A stretch of DNA of 64,000 nt from Luteitalea pratensis (GCF_001618865.1 NZ_CP015136.1:4561001-4625000), one strand, 5' to 3'; positions 26,423 to 34,922 are shown, counted from the first letter of the stretch. The notes: generated by a model from the sequence alone, not told the origin. A program made the numbers and translations.

Positions 26423-26797
26423 GTGAACGACGAGCACGAGTCGACGGGTGAGGCGGTGCGCCAGGCGTTGCGCGGGTGGGAGCAGCGTGTCCAGGCCGTG
26501 ATCGAGATCGCTCGCGATAGCGACGACCTCGCTGCGCGATTGCCCGTCCTCGATGCGCTCGCGGAGGAACTCGTCAGCGATCTGGAGCGCGCGATGTCGG
26601 GTCTCGACGCGGCGACGCACCGCCCGGGGGCCGCGCTGCCCAATGGGGCAGACACCCTGCGCGAGGCGCTGGGAAAAGCGCACGCGCTGTTGCATGGCAT
26701 CGCGTTGTGGCATCGGCCCCCGAGCGTGGGAGCCTTGCGAAAGGCGCGCGATGGGTTTGCCGTGGCCGCCGACCGGCTGACAGCGCGCCGAACTTGA
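26423..26797 (+). CDS. Small helical protein of unknown function
   Basis: About 124 residues starting at GTG 26423 or TTG 26420; GGAGGG at 26407-26412 supports either. The sequence is almost entirely alpha-helical and charged (EAVRQALRGWEQRVQAVIEI, DALAEELVSDLERAMSGLDA) without membrane segments or a recognisable family. The in-frame extension upstream translates the repeat region and is rejected. It converges on the HTH gene at 26812. Confidence 0.5.
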   Translation: MNDEHESTGEAVRQALRGWEQRVQAVIEIARDSDDLAARLPVLDALAEELVSDLERAMSGLDAATHRPGAALPNGADTLREALGKAHALLHGIALWHRPPSVGALRKARDGFAVAADRLTARRT

Positions 26798-26811
26798 GTC
26801 GGAGGCGGGCG

Positions 26812-27036
26812 TCAGGAGCCGTGCGGCCGTTCCCAGGGGAGCGGCTGCCGTTCCGGACCGGCCGTGCTGTCGCGCACGAGCGTGACGCGATTGTGCGCGG
26901 CCTTGGTGCGTACCGCTGCCACGGTTCGCCCCAGTATCCGTGCGATCTCGCCTTCCGGCACGCCGCGGACCGCAAGGGTGGTGAGTTGCCGGACTTCGTC
27001 TTCGCTCCAGCGCTGGCTTCTCGGTGAGGTGGTCAC
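26812..27036 (-). CDS. Small SANT/HTH DNA-binding protein
   Basis: 74 residues. The region RWSEDEVRQLTTLAVRGVP followed by GEIARILGRTVAAVRTKA is a single Myb/SANT-like or GcrA-like helix-turn-helix: a Trp-led first helix and a recognition helix of the RTVAAVRTKAH type. Small SANT-type proteins of this kind are common and poorly studied. It probably binds DNA and may act as a regulator. Confidence 0.75.
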   Translation of the reverse strand: MTTSPRSQRWSEDEVRQLTTLAVRGVPEGEIARILGRTVAAVRTKAAHNRVTLVRDSTAGPERQPLPWERPHGS

Positions 27037-27416
27037 GTGTCGTTACCCTAAAACCGGGCAATCGTCACAAGGGCTGCCGCACACGACGTGTGCGCTTTCG
27101 CTCATCGCCATGCACCACTGCGCAACATTGCCGCATGGCAGTACGTCCCGAGGCCATCAGGGACAGGTACAGGTGAGACTACAGGTGGCGACACTGCCGC
27201 CGAGGCAGGGACGAGCGGCGCGCCATTCCGTAAGTGACGCGTGTCCGAACGGCCACTGTCCGTGCGCGGCCCTGCCAACAGAAGGCGAGAGTAGATGTTG
27301 GTGGGCGATGCGGCCGTAGCCACGCCACGAGGCGAAGCGCAAGGCTGGCCGGACGTGTCAACGACCGAAGATGTCGTGGGGCGTGGGGTTCCGGGACCGG
27401 CTGCGGGAGGCGGTCC
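27037..27416. other. Intergenic region without recognised features
   Basis: These 380 bp lie upstream of the small HTH gene and downstream of the 88-residue gene, both on the minus strand. Several frames are open by chance, but none has a family resemblance or ribosome site. I see no repeat or RNA gene here. Confidence 0.5.
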
Positions 27417-27683
27417 TCAGTGCACGTCCTTCGCGGTCTCGTATGGCGGAAGAAGCGAGTACCCGTCTCCGACGTGCCGCCAGGCGCGTGTGCCCTCTTC
27501 GTGGGCCAGGAAGCGAGCGCGCGCCTCGAGCTGGTCAGCCTGTTCGATCCATCCCTCGGCGATACCGCCGAAGCCGTCCTGGGCCACTTGCACCAGGAGG
27601 ATCGGCGGCTCGCCGGAGTCGTCGGACTCTGCGTCGAACAACAGAATGAAATCGCCGACCTGTGGCTCGTCGTGTTCCGTCAT
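27417..27683 (-). CDS. Small acidic protein of unknown function
   Basis: 88 residues (MTEHDEPQVGDFILLFDAES and on). AAGGA sits 6 nt upstream of the ATG, which supports this start over a longer frame. The protein is acidic and soluble, with no recognised family. It is the last chromosomal gene before the integrated element. Before integration it lay beside the tRNA-Pro gene. Confidence 0.55.
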   Translation of the reverse strand: MTEHDEPQVGDFILLFDAESDDSGEPPILLVQVAQDGFGGIAEGWIEQADQLEARARFLAHEEGTRAWRHVGDGYSLLPPYETAKDVH

Positions 27684-27788
27684 CGACTGTCCTTGCGCCG
27701 CGTGGCCCTGCGCCACCCAGAACGAAAACAGCCCCGGAGTGACCTCCGAGGCTGAGCGGCCAAACCTCTGCATTGCAGCGGCTTAGAC

Positions 27789-27837
27789 TGGTCGGGATGG
27801 CGAGATTCGAACTCGCGACCCCCTGAACCCCATTCAG
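27789..27837. repeat. attL: 49-bp copy of the tRNA-Pro 3' end
   Basis: Identical over 49 bp to 37273-37321, the 3' part of the intact tRNA-Pro gene (CCA end through the anticodon arm). It lacks the 5' half and cannot be a functional tRNA. It marks the left junction of the integrated element. Confidence 0.93.
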
Positions 27838-27956
27838 CCGAATGCGGGTTTCGCACTGCTTCATTCCCCGTGCTGACCACAACGCAAATGACTGTCTTTC
27901 AAGCCATTTACGGCTTCTAGGTGCTACGATGGGTTTCACCGCGAGCCACTGCTCGC

Positions 27957-28034
27957 GGTTGACCAGTCGGTTGACCAGCAGATGCTGAGGGCATCTCAGA
28001 GGGTCGCGACGGGTGCGGTTGACCAGTTGACCAG
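27957..28034. promoter_or_regulatory. GGTTGACCAG repeats, probable integrase arm sites (left)
   Basis: Three copies of GGTTGACCAG (27957, 27969, 28017) and a fourth TTGACCAG (28027) lie between attL and the integrase start. The same motif appears twice near attR (37206, 37217). A spacing of about one helical turn and presence at both ends only suit arm-type binding sites of a tyrosine integrase. The copies next to the ATG could also let integrase repress itself. Confidence 0.6.
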
Positions 28035-28051
28035 ACACGGGAGTACCTCTG

Positions 28052-29305
28052 ATGCGCAAAGCCTTGACACCTCGGTTCGTGGAGTCCGTCGCAAGGACCA
28101 CGGGACGCGCCGAGTACGTCGACACTACCACGCCCGGCTTGGCCCTACGGGTCGGCCCGCGTGCCAAGACGTGGGTCGCGCTGTACAAAACGGCCGGTGG
28201 ACAGGTCCGCCGTCAGACGCTCGGGCGCTACCCGTTCGTGTCGTTGCAGGACGCCCGCATCGCTGCCTGCGACGCCATGCGCTCGGTGCACGCGGGGGCT
28301 GACCCGCAGGCCGAGCGCAAGGCGGCTGAGCACGACACCTTCGGCGCGCTGGCGACCTTGTACATCGAACGGCACGCCAAGAAGCGCAAGCGCACGTGGC
28401 AGGAGGACGAGCGCATTCTCACCCGCGACCTGCTGCCCACGTGGCGTGACGTGCCCGTCCGCCAACTCACACGACGCACGATCCGCGAGCACCTGGACGC
28501 GATCGCGGATCGGGCACCCGTCATGGCGAACCGCGTCGCGGCGCTCGTGTCCAAGATCCTCAACTTCGGTGTCGACCGTGAATGGCTGGATGCCAACCCC
28601 GCCGCTCGGCTCGCGAAGCCGACGCGTGAACGCTCGCGCGAGCGCGTGCTGACCGACAACGAGATCCGGGCACTCTGGTCCGCACTGGCAGACGCAGAGT
28701 CCACGTATCGCCGCGTGGCTCAGGACGGGCGCGTCACGGAGGCCAAGACGGGCGACACGCCGCTGCTCCGTCCCATGCTGGCCGACTGGCTGCGCGTGCG
28801 ACTCCTGACGGCCCAGCGCGGCGGCGAGGTGATCCGGATGCGCTGGGCCGAGTTGGACCTCGACGCAGCCACATGGATGATCCCCAGCGAGACGACCAAG
28901 AACAAGGTCGCCCACGTCGTGCCGCTCGCCGGGCCGGTCGTCGAGATCCTGCGACGTCGCCGCGCTGATGTGGACGAGGGGGTGCCGTGGGTCTTCCCCA
29001 ACGACCTCCTCCGTGGCCCAGCGGCCGACCGCGCCAAGAAGGTTGCGCTGTCCACCTTCCTGCCGACGTCCGCCGACGTGCGTGGGCACGACCTCCGACG
29101 CACAGCGGCCTCAGGCATGGGGCGGCTCGGCATTGGGCGAGAGACAATCGCCCGCGTCCTGAACCACACGGATCGCGGTCCGCGCGCGACCGCGATCTAC
29201 GACCGCTTCGACAGGCTGCCGCAGAAGCGGGAGGCGCTAGAGGCGTGGTCGACGGAGCTGCATCGAATCGTCGCTGGCATCACGGCGGTGCCCCTTGCGG
29301 GGTAA
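28052..29305 (+). CDS. Tyrosine recombinase (P4-type integrase)
   Basis: 417 residues. The N-terminus is a DUF4102-like arm-binding domain (LTPRFVESVARTTGRAEYVD and RRQTLGRYPFVSLQDAR), typical of tRNA-integrating P4-type enzymes. A core-binding domain follows (TFGALATLYIERHAKKRKRT). The catalytic domain has Arg256 in LLTAQRGGEVI, His346/Arg349 in GHDLRRT, His372 in VLNHTDR and the nucleophile Tyr383 in AIYDRF, so it is complete. It lies next to attL and reads into the element, as expected. It would catalyse integration and excision at tRNA-Pro. Confidence 0.95.
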   Translation: MRKALTPRFVESVARTTGRAEYVDTTTPGLALRVGPRAKTWVALYKTAGGQVRRQTLGRYPFVSLQDARIAACDAMRSVHAGADPQAERKAAEHDTFGALATLYIERHAKKRKRTWQEDERILTRDLLPTWRDVPVRQLTRRTIREHLDAIADRAPVMANRVAALVSKILNFGVDREWLDANPAARLAKPTRERSRERVLTDNEIRALWSALADAESTYRRVAQDGRVTEAKTGDTPLLRPMLADWLRVRLLTAQRGGEVIRMRWAELDLDAATWMIPSETTKNKVAHVVPLAGPVVEILRRRRADVDEGVPWVFPNDLLRGPAADRAKKVALSTFLPTSADVRGHDLRRTAASGMGRLGIGRETIARVLNHTDRGPRATAIYDRFDRLPQKREALEAWSTELHRIVAGITAVPLAG

Positions 29306-29987
29306 ACGTCCCGACTACGACGCGACGGTCGACCACTTCCGGTCGGAGTTGCCGGACATCACGCGACGGCTGACGGAGCCTGAGACGACGGATCGGATCA
29401 CCGGCGACCAGCTGCGCGACATCGCGACTGTGCTGCATCTGGCTGAGACGGGCGCGCTCGACGAGGACGAGCCGAAGGTGTGCATCCCGACGTGGCTGCT
29501 ACCGACGCTCAAGCAAGCGCTGCGCAGCGCCTATCAGCAGGCGTCCGCCGGTAAGGGACGCACTGCGCGCGCGGACCGCGCGTGGCGCGCAGCGCACACT
29601 CGTGTCCGCCGATACCAGCGCGTCCTGGACCTCACCCACCCACTCGATGGTGGCGCAGCCTTGAGCAAGGCTGCCGCGTTCCGGGTGGTCGAATACGAGG
29701 AGGTGCAGGTGTTTGATGAGCCACCTCCTGGCGGGCGGCGGCGCACGCGTCAGACGCTCTATGCCAAGTACACCGGAGCTCGCGTGAAACGGGACTACTG
29801 GCATCTTGAACGCACCCACTCGCACGCCAAGCTCCAACGCTTGATTGACGCGCGAGCGGATGCCGCCGCGCTCCGGTGGCTCGCGTTCGCTCCGTCGTCG
29901 CTGAACGGCGAGCAGGTCGACTCGGGCAAGGCTGCGGTCGAACTCGCGATCCGTCACGAACGCGAAAGCGCCCGAAAACGCGGTTAG
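29295..29987 (+). CDS. Unknown protein encoded after integrase
   Basis: 230 residues from TTG 29295, overlapping the integrase stop by 11 bp and so translationally coupled. The N-terminal half is acidic (TRRLTEPETTDRITGDQLRD); the C-terminal half is basic (PPPGGRRRTRQTLYAKYTGA). No family is recognised. It contains no membrane segment. Position beside the integrase suggests a role in integration, replication or packaging, but there is no motif to support any of these. Confidence 0.6.
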   Translation: MRGKRPDYDATVDHFRSELPDITRRLTEPETTDRITGDQLRDIATVLHLAETGALDEDEPKVCIPTWLLPTLKQALRSAYQQASAGKGRTARADRAWRAAHTRVRRYQRVLDLTHPLDGGAALSKAAAFRVVEYEEVQVFDEPPPGGRRRTRQTLYAKYTGARVKRDYWHLERTHSHAKLQRLIDARADAAALRWLAFAPSSLNGEQVDSGKAAVELAIRHERESARKRG

Positions 29988-30033
29988 CTTTTGACCGAGA
30001 TTTCTCCCGTCCAGCCTGTCGCATCCTGTCGCT

Positions 30034-30303
30034 GTGGAACCCACAGCACCCGCCGCAAGCCCCCGTAAACGTCTACACGCTCGCTCCCGTGGCGAGCGCC
30101 TGCTGCCTCGCGACCCCTCGGCGCTGCTCAGCGGCCCAGACGTCGAGCAATTGCTGGGCATCGCGCGCGTTACGTTATGGAGATGGCTGAAAGACGGCCA
30201 CTTCCCTCCGCCCGATCGGCTGCTCCCCGGACGTCCTCCGCGCCGTGCGTGGTTGCGTCGCACGTACGAGACGTGGTCCGCCAATCGCGGGGGACAGGCG
30301 TGA
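30034..30303 (+). CDS. AlpA/excisionase-like HTH regulator
   Basis: 89 residues from GTG 30034. After a basic N-terminus, LLSGPDVEQLLGIARVTLWR and the following WLKDGHFPPPDRLLPGRPPR form a MerR-like winged HTH of the AlpA/HTH_17 type with the characteristic FPxPxRL turn. In P4-like elements and many satellites, such proteins activate the integrase or excision genes. The stop overlaps the next GTG start (GTGA), giving an operon. Confidence 0.85.
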   Translation: MEPTAPAASPRKRLHARSRGERLLPRDPSALLSGPDVEQLLGIARVTLWRWLKDGHFPPPDRLLPGRPPRRAWLRRTYETWSANRGGQA

Positions 30304-30497
30304 GCCCCGCCGAGACGCGTCTCGCGCTTGAGCAAGAGGTACGCGAGACCATCCGCACGATCCGATTGGGTCTCGATGACTTGTCTGCCGTCCTGGAACA
30401 GCTGCGTCAGCTGCGACACGACGAGGCGCACGCGTCGCGCGACCATCGCCTCGTCGTCGAGCACGGGCCGAACGGTCGACCCGAGGTCGTTCGATGA
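30300..30497 (+). CDS. Small helical protein, element-encoded
   Basis: 65 residues from GTG 30300, overlapping the AlpA-like stop (GTGA) and ending in an ATGA overlap with the next gene. It is predicted helical (ETRLALEQEVRETIRTIRLG, DDLSAVLEQLRQLR). No family is recognised. The double overlap supports coding. Confidence 0.55.
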   Translation: MSPAETRLALEQEVRETIRTIRLGLDDLSAVLEQLRQLRHDEAHASRDHRLVVEHGPNGRPEVVR

Positions 30498-30706
30498 AGC
30501 CCGTGTGTGACGCGCAGGGCGAACCGCTGACCGCGAGTGCGATGCTGGTCGACGCCCTGCGAAACGCCGACGTCTACCGACTCATGGCGCAGTGCGCCGT
30601 CGACCAACTGCGCGTCGCGCAGCTCGCGCTCGCGCAGACCCGTGCGGACTACCAGCGCGTGCTCGAAGAGTTTCGACGCTACCGAGACGATCATGGCGTT
30701 CGATGA
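30494..30706 (+). CDS. Small helical protein, element-encoded
   Basis: 70 residues. ATG 30494 overlaps the previous stop (ATGA). Helical throughout (LVDALRNADVYRLMAQCAVD, LRVAQLALAQTRADYQRVLE), with no known family. Its last 14 bp overlap the start of the AAA ATPase gene. Like the previous gene, it may be an accessory replication or regulatory factor of the element. Confidence 0.6.
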   Translation: MKPVCDAQGEPLTASAMLVDALRNADVYRLMAQCAVDQLRVAQLALAQTRADYQRVLEEFRRYRDDHGVR

Positions 30707-32054
30707 CACGACGTTGACGGCAGCGATCTTCGGAGATCGCGTGCATCCGGCCGATCCGCCCACAACGGATCGAGGTGCGCATCCAGCACCCAAGCCGCAA
30801 AACGCTACAGTGAGGGTGCCGGTGCTGTCCGAGGTTGTCTCGGTGCGAGCCTCAACGCTGGCACCCGAACACGTCACATGGCTCTGGCCGGGTTATATCC
30901 CGTCAGCCTCGTCGAGCATCTTGGCGGGCCGGGCCGGATTGGGTAAGTCAACGCTAGCCTGTGCCATGGCGGCGACGATCACGCGTGGTGGACAATGGCC
31001 TGATGGCCAGCGTGCCGTGCGCGGTCGCGTGGCGTACTTGACGGCTGAGGATCACCACACCAAGACCATGGTGCCGCGCTTGATGGCCGCGAATGCGGAC
31101 CTCGATCTCGTGGAGATCATCACGATGGTGCGTGTGCCAGATGAGCACGGTGAGGTATGCGGACGTGACCTCGACCTCGTGCAGGATGTCGCGGCACTGG
31201 ATCGCTTCCTGACGCGTCACGGTGACGCGCGCCTCGTGATCGTGGACCCGATTACGGCCTACATCAACGCCAGCAAGAATACCCATCGCGTCTCTGACGT
31301 GCGGTCGGTGATGCGACCGCTGGAAGCACTGGCACACACGCACGACTGCACGATCCTTGCGATCAGTCACTTTAACAAGGCCGTCGGCAACCACGACGCG
31401 ATGACCCGAGTCACTGGCTCGCAGGCGTGGGTCGATGCCGTGCGTTCGGCGTTTACGGTCGTGGCCGATCCCGAGAACGAGGACCGTCGGTGTTTCCTGC
31501 CGCTCAAGGTCAACCTGTCCCGCAAACCTGATGGTCGAGCCTACGTGGTCGAAACCGCCAGCGTCACGCACCGCGGTGAGCGGTTCGAGACCAGCCGCAT
31601 TCGGTGGACCGATGAGCCGGTGACGTTCACCGCCAACGAGGCGCTGGCGGCGCAAGCGTCAGTAGGAGACGACCGCACGGAGCGCGATGAGGCGAGCGCG
31701 TGGCTGCGCGACGCACTCAAGGACGGACCGCGCGCATGCGCAGCCATGCGACGTCAGGCACGGGCGGACGGCCTCGCGTGGCGGACCGTGCAGCGGAGGG
31801 CGAAAGTCCTCGGCGTGACGATGGGCAAGGGAGACTTCGGGGGCGAGGGGCTGTGGTCGCTCGACACGTCAACCGCGCCAGTCGAGCCCCCAACCGCGCC
31901 AACCGCGCCAGTCGTGCCACGTGGCGCGGTTGGCGCGGTTGACGTCGACAACTCGGCTGTAGTTGGCTCAGCCGTGCACACGTCAGCAGCGACTGACGCA
32001 GGCGAAAGTCGCAACCACGATGGCGACGAGACGGAGGTGGCAAGTGCCGAGTGA
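30693..32054 (+). CDS. AAA ATPase (RepA/AAA_25-type), probable element replication protein
   Basis: 453 residues from ATG 30693. The Walker A is GRAGLGKST (residues 79-87). The Walker B-like strand RLVIVDPITAYI is followed by a sensor strand TILAISHFNKAVG. These features place it with RepA/AAA_25 P-loop ATPases, many of which are plasmid or phage helicases or primase partners. A C-terminal HTH-like region (ACAAMRRQARADGLAWRTVQ) precedes a low-complexity Pro/Ala tail. It probably drives replication of the excised element. A separate primase is not seen. Confidence 0.85.
   Translation: MAFDDTTLTAAIFGDRVHPADPPTTDRGAHPAPKPQNATVRVPVLSEVVSVRASTLAPEHVTWLWPGYIPSASSSILAGRAGLGKSTLACAMAATITRGGQWPDGQRAVRGRVAYLTAEDHHTKTMVPRLMAANADLDLVEIITMVRVPDEHGEVCGRDLDLVQDVAALDRFLTRHGDARLVIVDPITAYINASKNTHRVSDVRSVMRPLEALAHTHDCTILAISHFNKAVGNHDAMTRVTGSQAWVDAVRSAFTVVADPENEDRRCFLPLKVNLSRKPDGRAYVVETASVTHRGERFETSRIRWTDEPVTFTANEALAAQASVGDDRTERDEASAWLRDALKDGPRACAAMRRQARADGLAWRTVQRRAKVLGVTMGKGDFGGEGLWSLDTSTAPVEPPTAPTAPVVPRGAVGAVDVDNSAVVGSAVHTSAATDAGESRNHDGDETEVASAE
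31869..31943. repeat. Inverted repeat within the ATPase tail codons
   Basis: Copies of AACCGCGCCA at 31871-31880, 31892-31901 and 31901-31910 face GGCGCGGTT copies at 31923-31931 and 31932-31940. The inner 20-bp arms (31891-31910 and 31922-31941) are fully complementary around an 11-nt spacer. It lies in the part of the gene that encodes the Pro/Ala-rich tail. It could be an iteron-like origin, a protein-binding site or an mRNA hairpin. Confidence 0.6.
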
Positions 32055-32520
32055 CGTGCTGGCAAACGTCGAGGCGCGTGGCCTGCTGCTCGACCTTGAC
32101 GAGAAGGGCGTCCGCCTGTTCGTGCGTGCCGGGACGCTGATGACGAAAGCGGCCGCACGCCTGACGCCCGATGACCGTGCGGCCATCCGTCAGCACAAGC
32201 CTGACCTGCTGGTGCTCGTCTTGATCTGCGCCGACGCCACCCTTGATCGTCTGCTGGCACTCCGTGCGGGGACGCTCGGCCGTGAGCGACACGAGCGCGG
32301 GTGCTACCTCTGCGGGCAACCGCTCCCGTCCGACCGTCCGCTCGGGCGCTGCGGCTGGTGCGCGCTCGCGTGTCGACTGCACGCAGGCGGGCCGGTGCCT
32401 GCGGACCTGATCGCGCTGTTCCCCGAGTCCATCCGTGGCACGACGTGCCCGCAGTTGCGTCCTGGCAGGGCGTTACCGTTCGACTGCGCGCAGCCCACGC
32501 TCGAGTTGCAGGAGGCATGA
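32044..32520 (+). CDS. TubC-like docking plus zinc-ribbon protein, element-encoded
   Basis: 158 residues. GTG 32044 is preceded by GGAGG at 6 nt, inside the end of the ATPase gene. Residues about 5-60 (VLANVEARGLLLDLDEKGVR, then LTPDDRAAIRQHKPDLLVLV) resemble the TubC N-terminal docking fold often fused to phage and plasmid replication proteins. Residues 87-110 carry CYLCGQ and CGWCALAC, giving Cys87, 90, 103, 106 and possibly 110 for a zinc ribbon. The layout suggests a primase-associated or DNA-binding partner of the ATPase. Confidence 0.7.
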   Translation: MPSDVLANVEARGLLLDLDEKGVRLFVRAGTLMTKAAARLTPDDRAAIRQHKPDLLVLVLICADATLDRLLALRAGTLGRERHERGCYLCGQPLPSDRPLGRCGWCALACRLHAGGPVPADLIALFPESIRGTTCPQLRPGRALPFDCAQPTLELQEA

Positions 32521-32786
32521 CCTTGTCGGATCACACGGACGACTCACCCTTGGAAGCCGAGGCGGAAACGCTCCGATTGGAGCTCCTGCGCGTGCTGCGC
32601 GACAGTCGCGTCGACGCGCTCAATAAACCGTTTGTTGCGTTGCTGGCTGCCGCCGATGTCTGCATGATGGCGGCCGAGGGGTCCGACTACATGCGTCTGC
32701 GTTGTGCGTCTGCGGCCATGCGCATCGCGCAGATTCTCGCACCTGAACGGACGCACATCGTCCCCGTGTCGCCAGTCGGCAATTGA
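32517..32786 (+). CDS. Small protein of unknown function, element-encoded
   Basis: 89 residues. ATG 32517 overlaps the previous stop (ATGA). GGAGG lies directly before the ATG, too close to be ideal, so coupling probably matters. The protein is helical, with ETLRLELLRVLRDSRVDALN and a stretch VALLAAADVCMMAAEGSDYM. No family is recognised. Confidence 0.6.
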   Translation: MTLSDHTDDSPLEAEAETLRLELLRVLRDSRVDALNKPFVALLAAADVCMMAAEGSDYMRLRCASAAMRIAQILAPERTHIVPVSPVGN

Positions 32787-32867
32787 CACGATTGGTGGCA
32801 GAATGCACTGACCGCCCGCGCACGCGTCCCCCTGCCATGTCGCGCACAACGACAGCAAGGACGGACG

Positions 32868-33500
32868 ATGACAGCAGCAATCGATTCCTCGATACGCGAG
32901 CCGCTCGAACGACGCGGGCTCGCCGACGGCGCGCAGCTCACGACGACAGACACCGAAGGCCCCGCCCGTCTGGTCGGCTACGCCTTGCGGTTCGGCGTAA
33001 GCTCCGAGCCCTTGACCGGCAAGAACGGCGCGACCTTCGTCGAGCAGATCGATTCGCACGCCCTCGACCGCTTGCCGCAACGACGCGACGTCAAGGCGCT
33101 GCTCGCGCACGACAGCTCACGCGTGCTCGGTTCGACCAAGGCAGGCACGCTCAAGCTGGCCGTTGACACCGTCGGCTTACGGTTTGAACTGACGCCGCCC
33201 AACAGCCCCGCAGGCGTCGACCTGGTCGAGTCCGTCAGACGTCGGGATCTCGACGGCGTCAGCTTCGGATTCAAGACGCTGCGCGACGAATGGCGGGAAG
33301 GCTCGCCGCCCCTCCGACTCCTGACCGATGTTGACCTGTTTGAAATTTCTTTCGTGGCGTGGCCTGCCTATCTCGCGGCCGACGTCGCGATTGAAGCCCG
33401 CGCGTTGATGCACGCCGCGCAGCTCGTGGCCCGTCAGGGTCGAGCACAGCGCCGCCGTGCCCTCGACGCGCTTTCGGCGCGACTGGCCGCGTTGCGGTAG
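32868..33500 (+). CDS. HK97-family prohead protease
   Basis: 210 residues; AAGGA lies 6 nt before the ATG. The family pattern is clear: LVGYALRFGV near the N-terminus, catalytic His81 in LLAHDSSRVLG, nucleophile Ser132 in DGVSFGFK, and the later ISFVAWPAYLAADVAIEAR. The enzyme matures phage capsids by cleaving the scaffold-like delta domain of the major capsid protein. Here that protein is encoded directly downstream, so the pair is functional in layout. Confidence 0.95.
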   Translation: MTAAIDSSIREPLERRGLADGAQLTTTDTEGPARLVGYALRFGVSSEPLTGKNGATFVEQIDSHALDRLPQRRDVKALLAHDSSRVLGSTKAGTLKLAVDTVGLRFELTPPNSPAGVDLVESVRRRDLDGVSFGFKTLRDEWREGSPPLRLLTDVDLFEISFVAWPAYLAADVAIEARALMHAAQLVARQGRAQRRRALDALSARLAALR

Positions 33501-33686
33501 TCGCGCGTCTCCGAGCGTCGACGACAACGCGACGTGTCGGCCCTGAGCGAACGCACGCGAACACGGAAGCAACCTCACGCGAGAGCCGACAGGCATCGTC
33601 AGGAAGGCTTGTGAGCCGAGTTCGTCAGGAACGTGCAGCGGGCACACGCGCAGTGTCGCGACGCATTCATAAGCAAGTGAGGTTTT

Positions 33687-34922
33687 ATGTTTGCGATTAA
33701 GCATGCCGAGCGCAACCTGACCGCCGCTCGTGCGATCCACGAACGAGCCGAAACCGAGAATCGCGATCTCTCCGTCGAGGAACGGAGCGAATACGACGGA
33801 CTGATGTCGGCCGCACAGAAGTACGCCGCCGACGCCGAGCGCGACGCGGAGATGGCTTCCGCGCTCGCGAAGTTCAACGGCGATCCTGTCGTCGCGTTCC
33901 GTAGCGTTGTCAGCGACGCCGCAGCGGGGCGCAGCTCGAGGACGGCCGCAGCCATTGAGCGCCGGAGCGCACGCCCACACGTCGAGCACGCCGTGCTCGT
34001 GCCGTCGACGAGCGAGTACCGAGCCGCGCAGGCTGAGGGCACCGACGCCGCTGGCGGATTCCTCGTGCCCATTGAGCAGGCACCTGTGATCGTCGAGCGG
34101 CTCGCGCCCGAGTCCGTCGTCCTGGCTGCGGGTCCACGTCTGTTCACGATGACGTCGGACACGATGACCGTGCCGAAGGTCGGGACGGGTGCCACGGTCG
34201 GATTCGTGCTCGAAAACGCCGCGATTCCCGAAGGCAACATCGTCTTTGAAGCGGCCACCTTGACCGCGCGCAAGCTCGCTGGATTGACGCGGTCGAGTAA
34301 CGAGTGGCTCAACGACGCGATCCCCGATGGCCGGACGGTTGTCGAGCAGCACTTGCTGCGCGAGCTCGCGATCAAGCTCGATGATGCGTTTTTCAACGGC
34401 ACGGGTGTGGCCCCGCAGCCGTTGGGCATCCTCAATTGGCCGGGTGTTGTCTCGACGCCGGGCGCAGCGACGCTCGACGACGTCGCCGCCGCGATTGCAG
34501 GCGTGGAAGCGGCGTACGCCTCGCCCAACGCGATCTTTATCAGTCCGGCGAACTGGTCCGCGTTGCGGCTCGAACGTGACGCAGGCGCAACGGGCGGCTA
34601 TGTCCTGCAACCCGACGCGAGCGCGGCGACACGGCCGGTCGTGTTCGGCGTGCCGGTCTACATCACGGCTGCGGTCGGAACGTCGATTGTGGTTGCCGAT
34701 ATGCGATTTGTCGGCATCGGCGTGCGGGATAGGTGGGTCGTGCATTACGACCCGTACCGTTACAGCGAGTACGACCAGAGCGCGATTCGGGTCACGAGTC
34801 GTTGGGCCATCGCGCCGCTGCACACGGCCGCTGTGCAGATCGTCGAAACCGGGGCACTGGCCGCACGCGACAAGCCCGCCGTGACCACGCCTGCCGCGAC
34901 GACGCCTGCACGGAAGGCGTAA
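33687..34922 (+). CDS. HK97-fold phage major capsid protein
   Basis: 411 residues, with a TGAGG ribosome site. The N-terminal 60 or so residues form a charged helical delta-like domain (ERSEYDGLMSAAQKYAADAE). GTDAAGGFLVP (about residues 114-124) is the usual start of the folded shell domain. Later motifs include TRSSNEWLNDAI and LDDAFFNGTGVAPQPLGIL, typical of HK97 capsids. The C-terminal tail is Ala/Thr/Pro-rich. With the upstream protease it could form a shell. No portal, terminase or connector lies beside it. Confidence 0.95.
   Translation: MFAIKHAERNLTAARAIHERAETENRDLSVEERSEYDGLMSAAQKYAADAERDAEMASALAKFNGDPVVAFRSVVSDAAAGRSSRTAAAIERRSARPHVEHAVLVPSTSEYRAAQAEGTDAAGGFLVPIEQAPVIVERLAPESVVLAAGPRLFTMTSDTMTVPKVGTGATVGFVLENAAIPEGNIVFEAATLTARKLAGLTRSSNEWLNDAIPDGRTVVEQHLLRELAIKLDDAFFNGTGVAPQPLGILNWPGVVSTPGAATLDDVAAAIAGVEAAYASPNAIFISPANWSALRLERDAGATGGYVLQPDASAATRPVVFGVPVYITAAVGTSIVVADMRFVGIGVRDRWVVHYDPYRYSEYDQSAIRVTSRWAIAPLHTAAVQIVETGALAARDKPAVTTPAATTPARKA

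Noticed and set aside
26044-26700. N-terminal extension of the hybrid kinase
   Set aside because: It translates repeat DNA and the opposite-strand gene.
27789-27837. Second tRNA-Pro gene
   Set aside because: Only the 3' 49 nt are present; no acceptor 5' strand or D arm. It is attL.
30537-30692. Earlier start of the AAA ATPase
   Set aside because: It would overlap the whole 70-residue gene; ATG 30693 fits the overlap pattern of this operon.
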